Positions 9,863 through 16,846 of a stretch of 64,000 nucleotides of DNA are shown here, in pieces (positions within the stretch are counted from its first letter, which is position 1; each line of letters opens with the position of its first letter). Source of the DNA: Treponema sp. UBA1747 (GTDB lineage Bacteria; Spirochaetota; Spirochaetia; Treponematales; Treponemataceae). Both the position numbers and the translations under genes were made by a program. The notes beneath the pieces are model-generated. The model saw only the letters and a list, made by a program, of their open reading frames with translations, was not told where the DNA came from and searched no databases. The DNA is taken from assembly GCA_002315375.1 (NCBI GenBank), contig DCHR01000056.1, forward strand, positions 20,180 to 84,179, in the 5' to 3' direction.

Positions 9863-10300
9863 ATGTACACAAATGCTTACACCGCTTACCAGCGTACAAA
9901 TATCAATACAGCCACAAAAGGCCGGCTCATTGTTCTTCTGTACGAAGGAGCAGTAAAACAGCTCACACAGGCTGTATCGCTTTTTGAACCGGACGGAAAA
10001 ATTCAGGCAAAAAACATTGAACAGTTCGGAAACTGTCTTCAGAAAGCAGAAAAAATTATTTCTGAACTGGAAGTATCTCTGGATATGGAAAAAGGCGGAG
10101 AAATTGCAAAAAATCTCATGTCCCTTTATCTGTATTTCAATGAAGAACTGGTTCAGGCAAACATCAACAAAGACAAAGAAAAAATTCTGGCCATTATGAA
10201 AATGCTCAAAGATTTACTGGACTCATGGCGCCAGATTGTTGCTACTACAGCAAATGCAGAACCTGCACAGGCAGGAAGCAGGCTGAGCATCCAGGGCTAA
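9863..10300 (+). CDS. fliS: Flagellar export chaperone FliS
   Basis: The 145-residue protein begins MYTNAYTAYQRTNINTATKG, the FliS pattern (a YxxNxxxTAs-type opening followed by LIVLLYEGAVKQL). FliS binds the C-terminus of flagellin in the cytoplasm and prevents premature assembly before export. The start at 9863 is preferred over 9839 because AGGAG at 9851-9855 is well placed and the family begins here. It is followed after 37 bp by a second putative flagellar chaperone. A possible sigma-28 promoter lies upstream. Confidence 0.9.
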   Translation: MYTNAYTAYQRTNINTATKGRLIVLLYEGAVKQLTQAVSLFEPDGKIQAKNIEQFGNCLQKAEKIISELEVSLDMEKGGEIAKNLMSLYLYFNEELVQANINKDKEKILAIMKMLKDLLDSWRQIVATTANAEPAQAGSRLSIQG

Positions 10301-10337
10301 ATACCCTTTACAGAACAAAAAAGCCGGGAGGATTATT

Positions 10338-10820
10338 ATGGCAGATTTGACAAAAGAAGAACTGGACGAAAGAGTTGCAATACTCAGACATTTCAGAAAT
10401 CTTCTGGAACAGCAGAGAACAAAATTCCGTGAATATCTTGTTGTACTCGAAAAGCAGCAGGAATCTATCACTCTTGAAAACGCAGATGCTCTTCTGGCTC
10501 ATACAGAAATGGAACAGCAGGTGGTAAGGACTATTTCAAATCTTCAGAAGGTAATTGTTCCTATGCAGAAAATGTATAACCTTTCCTCAGGTGATGCTGC
10601 TCCAAATCAGGAAATCCAGAATATTCAGAGCGACCTGGAAAATCTGCAGACAAAAGTTCTGGCACAGAATGAAAAGAACCGTGAACTTCTTAAAAGTCAT
10701 ATTGTGGAACTGCGTACAAGAATCAACACTATGCAGAACACTAATCCATACCGCAATGCTGCATCAGTTTACGCCGCCAGTGCAAAAAACTCAGGCCACA
10801 TGATAACAGTTCAGGCATAG
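10338..10820 (+). CDS. FlgN-like flagellar chaperone
   Basis: The 160-residue protein is helical over nearly its whole length, with heptad-like spacing (LRHFRNLLEQQRTKFREYLV and LLKSHIVELRTRINTMQN). It matches the form of FlgN, the export chaperone of the hook-filament junction proteins, and its position after fliS supports this. The start is preceded by GGGAGG at 10326-10331. The C-terminal 25 residues are Ala/Ser-rich. Sequence resemblance to FlgN is weak by eye, so the call rests on size, helicity and neighbour. A strong terminator follows. Confidence 0.65.
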   Translation: MADLTKEELDERVAILRHFRNLLEQQRTKFREYLVVLEKQQESITLENADALLAHTEMEQQVVRTISNLQKVIVPMQKMYNLSSGDAAPNQEIQNIQSDLENLQTKVLAQNEKNRELLKSHIVELRTRINTMQNTNPYRNAASVYAASAKNSGHMITVQA

Positions 10821-10842
10821 TAACCATCTTTAAAAATACAAG

Positions 10843-10869
10843 GAGCTCCCGGTCGGGAGCTCTTTTTTT
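10843..10869 (+). terminator. Rho-independent terminator of fliS-flgN
   Basis: An 8-bp perfect stem GAGCTCCC / GGGAGCTC closes a GGTC loop and is followed by seven T. It ends the plus-strand pair and lies between it and convergent tsaD. Confidence 0.92.
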
Positions 10870-10885
10870 ATTCTTTCAGGAAATT

Positions 10886-11911
10886 TCAGCGTCTTACCTG
10901 TTCAAGACCGCGTTTAAATTGAGGGATACGGGCACAGGCAGTTACATTCCAGTCAGAACGGTCACCGCGAGCAAGGAAATGATATCCAACTCCGGCAATC
11001 ATTGCACCGTTATCGCCGCAGAGCTTCAGTGGCGGGAAAATACAGTTCAAATCTTTTCTTGCAGCAAGAATTTCACGAAGTCTGGAATTGGCTGCAACTC
11101 CACCGCCAGCTACCACAGTTTTTAAGCCTGTGTCTTCAACGGCTTTCAAAAGTTTATTTGTCAAAGTTTTGACCGCAGTTTCCTGGAATGCTGCACACAT
11201 ATTTTCAACGGAATGTTCATAGCCTTCATTCCAGAACATATCACACTGATGAATAACAGCAGTTTTCAAACCGCTGAAAGAAACATCATATCTGTGTTCA
11301 ACAGGATCAAGTCTTGGAATAGGGAAAGTTGCAGCTTTAGGATCACCTTTCTTTGCCAGATTATCGATTATTACTCCTCCGGGATATCCAAGTCCATAAA
11401 ACTTTGAAACTTTATCAAAGGCTTCACCGACAGAATCATCTACTGTTGTTCCAAGCACTTCAATATCATCGAAATTATTTACCTTACAGATAATTGAATG
11501 TCCGCCGGAAACCAGAAGTCCAAGGTAAGGATAAGGAATGTCATTCTCCAGATGAGCAGCATACAGATGCCCCAGCATATGATTTACTGCAACAAAAGGT
11601 TTTCCTGTTGCCCATGCAAGAGTTTTTCCAAAAGTCAGGCCAACCAGAAGCGAGCCCATAAGGCCCGGTCTGTTTGTAGCACAGATTGCATCCACTTCGG
11701 AAAGATCCATATTTGCTTCGGCCAGAGCCTGATTCACAACAGGAAGAATCCATTCAGCATGCTTACGGCTGGCAATTTCAGGAACAACTCCCTTGTAAAT
11801 CTGATGAAAAGGAATCTGAGTAGCAACAACATTACTGATAATTTTTCTTCCGTCTTCTACAATTGCGGCTGCTGTTTCATCACAACTTGATTCAATACCT
11901 AAAACTTTCAT
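10886..11911 (-). CDS. tsaD: tRNA N6-threonylcarbamoyladenosine transferase TsaD
   Basis: TsaD (Gcp/Kae1 family) transfers the threonylcarbamoyl group to A37 of ANN-decoding tRNAs. The 341 residues match the family length. Visible: start VLGIESSCDETAAAIV, metal ligands H111 and H115 in NHMLGH, LLVSGGHS, DDSVGEAFDKV, and VVAGGGVAANSRLRE with CGDNGAMIA near the C-terminus. The ATPase fold is complete. It lies 24 bp downstream of the deacetylase gene. Confidence 0.96.
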   Translation of the reverse strand: MKVLGIESSCDETAAAIVEDGRKIISNVVATQIPFHQIYKGVVPEIASRKHAEWILPVVNQALAEANMDLSEVDAICATNRPGLMGSLLVGLTFGKTLAWATGKPFVAVNHMLGHLYAAHLENDIPYPYLGLLVSGGHSIICKVNNFDDIEVLGTTVDDSVGEAFDKVSKFYGLGYPGGVIIDNLAKKGDPKAATFPIPRLDPVEHRYDVSFSGLKTAVIHQCDMFWNEGYEHSVENMCAAFQETAVKTLTNKLLKAVEDTGLKTVVAGGGVAANSRLREILAARKDLNCIFPPLKLCGDNGAMIAGVGYHFLARGDRSDWNVTACARIPQFKRGLEQVRR

Positions 11912-11935
11912 ATTTTTTCCTAAATCAATTTCCTT

Positions 11936-13264
11936 TTAATTTTTCAAACCACGGGATTTGCCTACAGTGGTAAAGCTGTAACCTTTCGCTACTAGTTCCG
12001 GATAAACTTCGCGAATTAAATCCGGCATATAATTGGCAGACCATACATGGGCTATCATTATAACGCATCCGGTTTTATTGGCAATATCCAGGTTTTTACG
12101 AAGCTCTTTCAAAAACTCCTCCCTGGATTTTTCATTGTCCAGAAAATATCCGTTTCTTTCATACCAGCCGTATCCCATTTCGCGGCTGACATAAGGGATT
12201 TTGGTTTCCACGTTTGTTCTGGAATCCAGGAAATAAATTCCCGAATCGTGAGCAGTGCTAACAACGGTTTCAATTTTTGATGCATCCGCTGTAATCAGGG
12301 AGCCTTCGTGATTATTCATTCCGGCAACAGGGCCCACTTCCCTAAGGTTTTCCTGCACAATTGCTTTTATCTGGGCAGAATTCATATCAGGTTTAATTGC
12401 CCCCGGTCCCGGATTCACGTTCAAATTTACGGCCTGCATAGGCTGATGAAGCATTAATTCAGAAATTCCCGAAGCCCGGACTGCATTTGCACTGGACACC
12501 GTATCCCTGAGCTTTGGAAGAACCGCCACAGTAAGAGGTATTTTCAGTCCCAGAAATTTTTTCAGATCCTCAAGATTCTGTCCGCCATCATCCAGAAGAA
12601 TACACAGCTGGGCATGATTTACTGCAGCCGGGAAATTCAGGTTTTCAGATTTCGGGCGTCCCTCTTCAGACGGCTTCACTACGCTTGCCGTCTTCGAGTC
12701 GGGCTCTTGCTTCAACTCCTCGCCGGACTTTGGCACAGTGCTGTCCTTCGGCCGCTCTGTGCCGGAAGTCCGCTGCGGTGTTTCCGCAACGATCCCTGAC
12801 GCTTTTTGAGTGACTTTCTTTTCGTTCTGTTCCTGGGTTTTCTCTGACGGCGCGGTTTTAACTTCAGTTTTAACAACAGGTTTTGTTTCGGTTTTAATAT
12901 CCGTTTTTACATCTGTTTTTGGAGTTTTCTTTGGTTCCGATGCTGAAGTTTTACTTTCTTTTTTTTCTGCAGTTTTCTTTTCTGTTTTTGAAGAATCTTT
13001 TTTACCCTCAGAAACAGTTTTTTCATTTTCTTTTTTATTTTTTTCAACCTGAACTGTTACTGGTTTTGAAGGAACCTGAGGTTCATTTCCAGGATTTCCT
13101 TCCATAAGTGTTGTAACCAGAAGAAGAATCAGGCAGCAGATAATTACTCCACCGCAAAATGCAATAAGAGTAAAAGGAGAAACTGTTACTTTCCCCTTTT
13201 TGATTGAAGATTTCTTTTTCTGTGTTTTTTTAGGTGCAATTCTTTTTGAAGTTTTATCCGGCAT
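11936..13264 (-). CDS. Divergent polysaccharide deacetylase (YibQ-type) with anchored low-complexity linker
   Basis: The protein has 442 residues from the ATG at 13264, which starts 1 nt after the stop of the upstream lipoprotein gene and is preferred over the frame start at 13291. After a basic N-terminus there is one membrane helix (FTLIAFCGGVIICCLILLLV). About 150 residues of Lys/Glu/Thr repeats follow (KTDVKTDIKTETKPVV), then a C-terminal domain of the divergent polysaccharide deacetylase family: CILLDDGGQN, LMLHQPMQA, GMNNHEGS, YFLDSRT and MIAHVW. The family is thought to be a periplasmic NodB-like hydrolase; the substrate is unknown. DNA of the linker at about 12640-12800 is GC-rich and palindromic, unlike the rest of the gene. 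Confidence 0.85.
   Translation of the reverse strand: MPDKTSKRIAPKKTQKKKSSIKKGKVTVSPFTLIAFCGGVIICCLILLLVTTLMEGNPGNEPQVPSKPVTVQVEKNKKENEKTVSEGKKDSSKTEKKTAEKKESKTSASEPKKTPKTDVKTDIKTETKPVVKTEVKTAPSEKTQEQNEKKVTQKASGIVAETPQRTSGTERPKDSTVPKSGEELKQEPDSKTASVVKPSEEGRPKSENLNFPAAVNHAQLCILLDDGGQNLEDLKKFLGLKIPLTVAVLPKLRDTVSSANAVRASGISELMLHQPMQAVNLNVNPGPGAIKPDMNSAQIKAIVQENLREVGPVAGMNNHEGSLITADASKIETVVSTAHDSGIYFLDSRTNVETKIPYVSREMGYGWYERNGYFLDNEKSREEFLKELRKNLDIANKTGCVIMIAHVWSANYMPDLIREVYPELVAKGYSFTTVGKSRGLKN
12640..12800 (-). repeat. GC-rich palindromic insert-like stretch within the deacetylase linker
   Basis: About 160 bp of GC-rich DNA inside an AT-rich Lys/Thr linker. On the coding strand it holds nested complementary arms: GGACTT pairs with AAGTCC around GGCACAG/CTGTGCC, and GACGGC pairs with GCCGTC. 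It is translated in frame (QRTSGTERPKDSTVPKSGEE). The pattern resembles palindromic elements that insert in frame into tolerant protein regions, as described in Rickettsia. No second copy was recognised in this window. Confidence 0.45.
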
Positions 13265-13265
13265 T

Positions 13266-13874
13266 TTATTCCACAATTTCCATAACAGCATCCCTAAGTC
13301 GGATCTGCATTACTTCCATTTTATCATCTTCGTAATATTGTTCAAATACACCGGTTACGATTATTTCTGTTCCTGATGACGGATATTCCTCTTCTGCATG
13401 TTTACCGTCATCCCAAACAAATTCCAGCCCCTCTTTGCAGCAGGCTGTGGCATCCTGAATGACCACATCATGATAAATTCTGTTGGTTTCCTGTCTGAAA
13501 AAAGGCGTATAAACTCCCTGTATTTTGATTATTTTTCCTTCATAGCTTTCCCAGTCGATTAAAAACTGGAAAACAGTTGAATAAATCATAGTAGCTGTCA
13601 TACGTGTCAGATCGATATCAGGCTTAGGTTTTTCAGCAACCGCTGCATTCACAGAGGTCTGTCCCCTCTGTTCTTCCGGAACCTTTATTCCAGAATTCAC
13701 ATGAACAACAGGAACCGGGTTTTCACTGTATTTAATTTCTGATGGAGGTTCCAGAATATTTTTTTCTGCGTTTTTCTTACTGCAGGAAGCAGCATTTCCA
13801 AGAATAAAAACAACAGATAAAAATAGAACAGCAAACCTGAATTGTTTTCTGATAAAAATATTTACTTCCTGCAT
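13266..13874 (-). CDS. Lipoprotein with OB-fold, last gene of the zinc uptake operon
   Basis: The protein has 202 residues from the ATG at 13874, which overlaps the permease stop by 13 nt; the longer frame to 13952 lies inside the permease gene. The lipobox LGNAASC gives acylation at the cysteine. The last 100 residues (YEGKIIKIQGVYTPFF, VVIQDATACCKEGLEF, GTEIIVTGVFEQYY) look like the OB-type C-terminal domain with paired cysteines found in DUF1980/TIGR03943 proteins, which in other bacteria accompany zinc transport genes. A role in periplasmic zinc handling is inference. A degenerate REP palindrome at 13653-13669 is translated in frame as RGQTS. Confidence 0.7.
   Translation of the reverse strand: MQEVNIFIRKQFRFAVLFLSVVFILGNAASCSKKNAEKNILEPPSEIKYSENPVPVVHVNSGIKVPEEQRGQTSVNAAVAEKPKPDIDLTRMTATMIYSTVFQFLIDWESYEGKIIKIQGVYTPFFRQETNRIYHDVVIQDATACCKEGLEFVWDDGKHAEEEYPSSGTEIIVTGVFEQYYEDDKMEVMQIRLRDAVMEIVE
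13653..13669. repeat. Degenerate REP palindrome inside the zinc-operon lipoprotein gene
   Basis: AGAGGTCTGTCCCCTCT matches the AGAGGGGTCTGTCCCCTCT element of the 50-63 kb region except for two missing G in the left arm. It is read in frame and encodes RGQTS in the flexible linker after the lipobox. Confidence 0.75.
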
Positions 13875-14695
13875 AGTTTTCCAATTAAAGAACAAACAGC
13901 AAAAATCAGAATATTGGCCGCAACGATTGTGGCTCCAACCGGAGTTGAACACATGATTGAAATAAGGATGCCTGAAACTGAACAGATTACAGAAATAACT
14001 GCTGAAGAAATAACTGCGCTCTTATAGTTTGTAAAAATTGCCATGGCACTTAAAGCCGGGAAAATTATGAGGGCGGAAATCAGAAGCGAACCAACCAGAT
14101 TCATTGCAAGAACAATAATAATTGCAGTTACTATTGCAACTGCAAGATTGTAAGCAACGGCAGGCGTTCCTGTTGCGCGGGCAAAAGTTTCATCAAAGGT
14201 AATGGCAAAAATTCTGTTGTAATAGAAAACAAAAAACAGGATTACCAGAACTGACATGACAACACAGGTCCAGACTTCACTTTTCTTGAGTGTTAGAATT
14301 GAAGTGGAACCGAAAAGTGTTGAACATACATCACCTGCCACATTTGCAGAAGCAGAAAAAACATTGAGAATCAGATATCCCAGAGCAAGTGCCCCTACAC
14401 TGAACATGGCAATGGCCGCATCTCCTTTTATACGGGTATTTTTACTTCCCCGAAGAAGCAGAACTGCAGCCAGAACTGTCAGCGGCATTACCACAAGAGT
14501 GCTGTTTGATATTTTCAGGACAGTTGCAATTGCCATTGCCCCGAAAGCAACGTGACTCAATCCGTCACCTATAAAGGAAAAGCGCTTCAAAACCAGAGTG
14601 ACTCCGAAAAGTGAAGAACAGAGAGCTATCAAAACTCCCACAATCAGGGCGTAGCGCACAAAAGGATAGCTTAAATAAAAAACAAGTGTATCCAT
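13862..14695 (-). CDS. znuB: Zinc/manganese ABC transporter permease (ZnuB type)
   Basis: An ABC-3 family permease of 277 residues from the ATG at 14695, 1 nt after the ATPase stop; the longer frame to 14788 runs into the ATPase gene. About eight hydrophobic helices are visible. The family pattern includes FGVTLVLKRFSFIGDGLSHVAFGA near the N-terminus and DETFARATGTPAVAYN (the loop that contacts the ATPase). It forms the membrane channel of the metal uptake system with the adjacent ATPase and binding protein. Zinc rather than manganese is favoured by the Fur-type regulator with paired Cys motifs and the His-rich ATPase tail, but is not certain. Confidence 0.87.
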   Translation of the reverse strand: MDTLVFYLSYPFVRYALIVGVLIALCSSLFGVTLVLKRFSFIGDGLSHVAFGAMAIATVLKISNSTLVVMPLTVLAAVLLLRGSKNTRIKGDAAIAMFSVGALALGYLILNVFSASANVAGDVCSTLFGSTSILTLKKSEVWTCVVMSVLVILFFVFYYNRIFAITFDETFARATGTPAVAYNLAVAIVTAIIIVLAMNLVGSLLISALIIFPALSAMAIFTNYKSAVISSAVISVICSVSGILISIMCSTPVGATIVAANILIFAVCSLIGKLCRK

Positions 14696-14696
14696 T

Positions 14697-15404
14697 TTAT
14701 TCCTCCCCTTCGTGATGGTGATGACAGTGTTCACCGTGAAAAGTAATATAATCTTCCACAGTCTGAAAATGACTGTGGTCTTTTCCAATAGTCAGAATGT
14801 GGCTTGCATATTTCACGGCTTCATCCACATCATGTGAAATCATGATTACAGTAACTCCATCCTTATTCAGTTTTTCAATCAGATGGTACATTTCAGCTGT
14901 AGCCTTCGGATCCAGTCCGGTAACCGGTTCGTCCAGAAGAATAAGACGGGAGGCGGCACAAAGAGCCCTGGCAAGAAGTACTCTCTGCTGCTGGCCGCCA
15001 GAAAGCGTCCGGTAGCATTTATTTTTGAGATGGGAGATTTCCATTTTTTCCAGGGCTTCACAGGCAAGCTGTTTTTCTTTTCTTGAATAGAAGGGACGAA
15101 GATGTATTTTATTCAAAGTTCCTGACAGTACAATTTCCCAGACAGAAGCAGGAAAATCCTTTTGTACTTCACTCTGCTGGGGAAGATAGCCAATCTGACG
15201 GGAAATCAAGCCGTCGCTAAAGAGCACCTTTCCTCCAACAGGTTTTTCCAATCCCAGAAGAGTTTTAATTAAAGTAGATTTTCCGCTTCCGTTGCTTCCA
15301 ACAATACAAAGATAATCACCGGAAGAAATTTCAAAGGAAACGGAAGCAGAAACTGCAACCCCGTTATAACCTGTAAGAAGATTTTCACATTTTATCAGAG
15401 CCAA
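14697..15404 (-). CDS. znuC: Zinc/manganese ABC transporter ATP-binding protein (ZnuC type)
   Basis: Cytoplasmic ATPase of the metal transporter, 235 residues. Walker A is GSNGSGKST (about 36-44), the Q-loop is GYLPQQSEV, the signature is LSGGQQQRVLLARAL, Walker B is LILLDEPVTGLDP, and the switch histidine is in MISHDVDEAV. The tail HGEHCHHHHEGEE is His-rich and may bind zinc, as seen in several ZnuC-type proteins. It overlaps the binding-protein gene by 20 nt and abuts the permease gene, so the three are translationally coupled. Confidence 0.92.
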   Translation of the reverse strand: MALIKCENLLTGYNGVAVSASVSFEISSGDYLCIVGSNGSGKSTLIKTLLGLEKPVGGKVLFSDGLISRQIGYLPQQSEVQKDFPASVWEIVLSGTLNKIHLRPFYSRKEKQLACEALEKMEISHLKNKCYRTLSGGQQQRVLLARALCAASRLILLDEPVTGLDPKATAEMYHLIEKLNKDGVTVIMISHDVDEAVKYASHILTIGKDHSHFQTVEDYITFHGEHCHHHHEGEE

Positions 15405-16341
15405 CTAATGCCTCCAGATTTTTTTCCATTATTCCAAGATAAGTTGCACCGGCTGAAATCTGTTCAGCACTGACACCCTGCATTGAATCCAGCACCCTTA
15501 TTTCTGCATTACAGCCTGAAGTGCTGACAATCTGTTCTGCTATTTTTGGATTCGATTTTTCAAGAATATAAACTTTTGAAAGATTATTTTCTTTCATTAC
15601 CTTTGCAAGGGAAATAACTGTTGAAAAACTTGCTTCTGTTTCTGCACTGCAGCCAGGAAAAGCAGCATAACAGGTAAGTCCGAAATCTTCTGCAAAATAT
15701 CTGAAAGGGAAACGGTCTGCAAACAATAAAACGGGAGGTTCCCGCAAGGCGCTTTTTATTACCTCGAATGCCATTTCCAGTTCATATCTGTAGGCCTTGC
15801 AGTTCTGGAAATATTTATCATAGTTTTCAGAATCCAGAGCCTGAATATAAGAAGTCATCATGAAACAGCACACCGAAGCATTTCCCAAAGAAAGCCACAC
15901 ATGTTCATCCTTTCCGGGATTTTCTTCTTCTTCTCCTTCAAAGATTCCTTCATTTTTTTCCTGAAGCACCAGCCGGCCCAAAAGATCCATCATGGAAACT
16001 GCTTTCTGGTTTTCGTTTTTACTTCGGGGAAGAATTTCTTCGAGCCATTTTTCCGATTCACCGCCAATATAAAAAACAACATCGGCAGAAGAAATCCTGG
16101 CCATATCCTGAATACTTGGATTAAAACTGTGCATATCAGTTCCTTTTGTATTCAGAAGCTGAAGGTCGATGGCGTCAGAATCTCCGATAATATTACGGGC
16201 CCAGTCGTAAACAGGGAAAGTCGAACAAAGAACAACAGGCTTTTTGTTTCCTGCAGATTTTTTACTGCAGCCTGTAAAAGAAAAACTTAAGGCAAGAAAA
16301 ACTGCCATTATGATTGATAATATTTTTCTATTCATTTTCAT
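15385..16341 (-). CDS. znuA: Zinc-binding lipoprotein of ABC transporter (ZnuA type)
   Basis: Cluster A-1 metal-binding protein of about 318 residues with a signal peptide and lipobox SFSFTGC. Recognisable segments: VVLCSTFPVYDWARNI near the start, DMHSFNPSIQDMARI (metal-ligand region, with a His), VVFYIGGESEKWLEEIL, DEHVWLSLGN (second His), and FADRFPFRYFAEDFGL. An acidic loop, EGIFEGEEEENPGKDEH, replaces the His-rich loop of classical ZnuA. It captures metal in the periplasm and delivers it to the permease. It overlaps the end of the Fur-type regulator gene by 14 nt. The second ATG at 16335 is a possible alternative start. Confidence 0.87.
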   Translation of the reverse strand: MKMNRKILSIIMAVFLALSFSFTGCSKKSAGNKKPVVLCSTFPVYDWARNIIGDSDAIDLQLLNTKGTDMHSFNPSIQDMARISSADVVFYIGGESEKWLEEILPRSKNENQKAVSMMDLLGRLVLQEKNEGIFEGEEEENPGKDEHVWLSLGNASVCCFMMTSYIQALDSENYDKYFQNCKAYRYELEMAFEVIKSALREPPVLLFADRFPFRYFAEDFGLTCYAAFPGCSAETEASFSTVISLAKVMKENNLSKVYILEKSNPKIAEQIVSTSGCNAEIRVLDSMQGVSAEQISAGATYLGIMEKNLEALVGSDKM

Positions 16342-16762
16342 TACCTTTATTTATTTTCTTACTGCATTCTTCACAGACCCCTTTCAGAATAGACTGTCTG
16401 CAGTCCAGTAAAAACTTATGGTCTTTCATAAGATGTTCCTGAATCTCATCCATAAAATCACATTCCATGTGAAAAAGCTTTCCGCATTCTGCACACTGAA
16501 GATGAATGTGATGGCCGCAGTCTGAATCTTCCGAAACCACCTGATACTGGGCAGCATCTTCATTGTCGGTCTTGCGCCTGATCAGAATCCCCTTTTCAAC
16601 AAGGCGGTCTATATTGCGGTAAACAGTTGTGACATTTACGGTGCTGTCACATTTCTTCAGATAGTCGAAAACGTCACCGGCAGTAAAAGTCACATCGTGA
16701 TGTTTGAGAATAAAATCGTTAATTAAGTCTTTAGTTTTTGTCTTGTAATTCTTCTGTTCCAT
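16328..16762 (-). CDS. Fur-family metal-responsive repressor, probably Zur
   Basis: Fur-family DNA-binding repressor of 144 residues from the ATG at 16762. The frame could extend to 16774, but that codon lies within the operator palindrome. No clear Shine-Dalgarno is present. A winged-helix N-terminus (FTAGDVFDYLKKC, VNVTTVYRNIDRLVEKGIL) precedes the metal region HHIHLQCAECGKLFHMECDF and the C-terminal CEEC; the two CxxC pairs form the structural zinc site. As the first gene of the metal uptake operon with an operator over its own start, it most likely senses zinc and represses the operon, including itself. Manganese or iron sensing is not excluded. Confidence 0.85.
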   Translation of the reverse strand: MEQKNYKTKTKDLINDFILKHHDVTFTAGDVFDYLKKCDSTVNVTTVYRNIDRLVEKGILIRRKTDNEDAAQYQVVSEDSDCGHHIHLQCAECGKLFHMECDFMDEIQEHLMKDHKFLLDCRQSILKGVCEECSKKINKGNENE

Positions 16763-16768
16763 AAAAAA

Positions 16769-16802
16769 ATGCAAATCATTTGCAATTGCAAGTGATTTGC
16801 AT
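16769..16802. promoter_or_regulatory. 34-bp Zur/Fur-type operator palindrome
   Basis: Two 17-bp half sites form an inverted repeat with one mismatch pair: left half ATGCAAATCATTTGCAA, right half the reverse complement with one change. TGCAAAT-N-ATTTGCA and TGCAATTGCA units are nested inside, so it may hold two overlapping repressor dimers. It covers the expected transcription start of the metal uptake operon. Confidence 0.85.
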
Positions 16803-16829
16803 TTTATAATTTGAGAACAGTTAAGTCAA
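16801..16829 (-). promoter_or_regulatory. Sigma-70 promoter of the metal uptake operon
   Basis: On the minus strand TTGACT (16824-16829) and TAAAAT (16801-16806) are separated by 17 bp. The -10 box touches the operator, and transcription would start inside it, giving an mRNA leader of about 20-30 nt without a Shine-Dalgarno. Confidence 0.7.
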
Positions 16830-16846
16830 CAAAGGTAAATCAGAGA

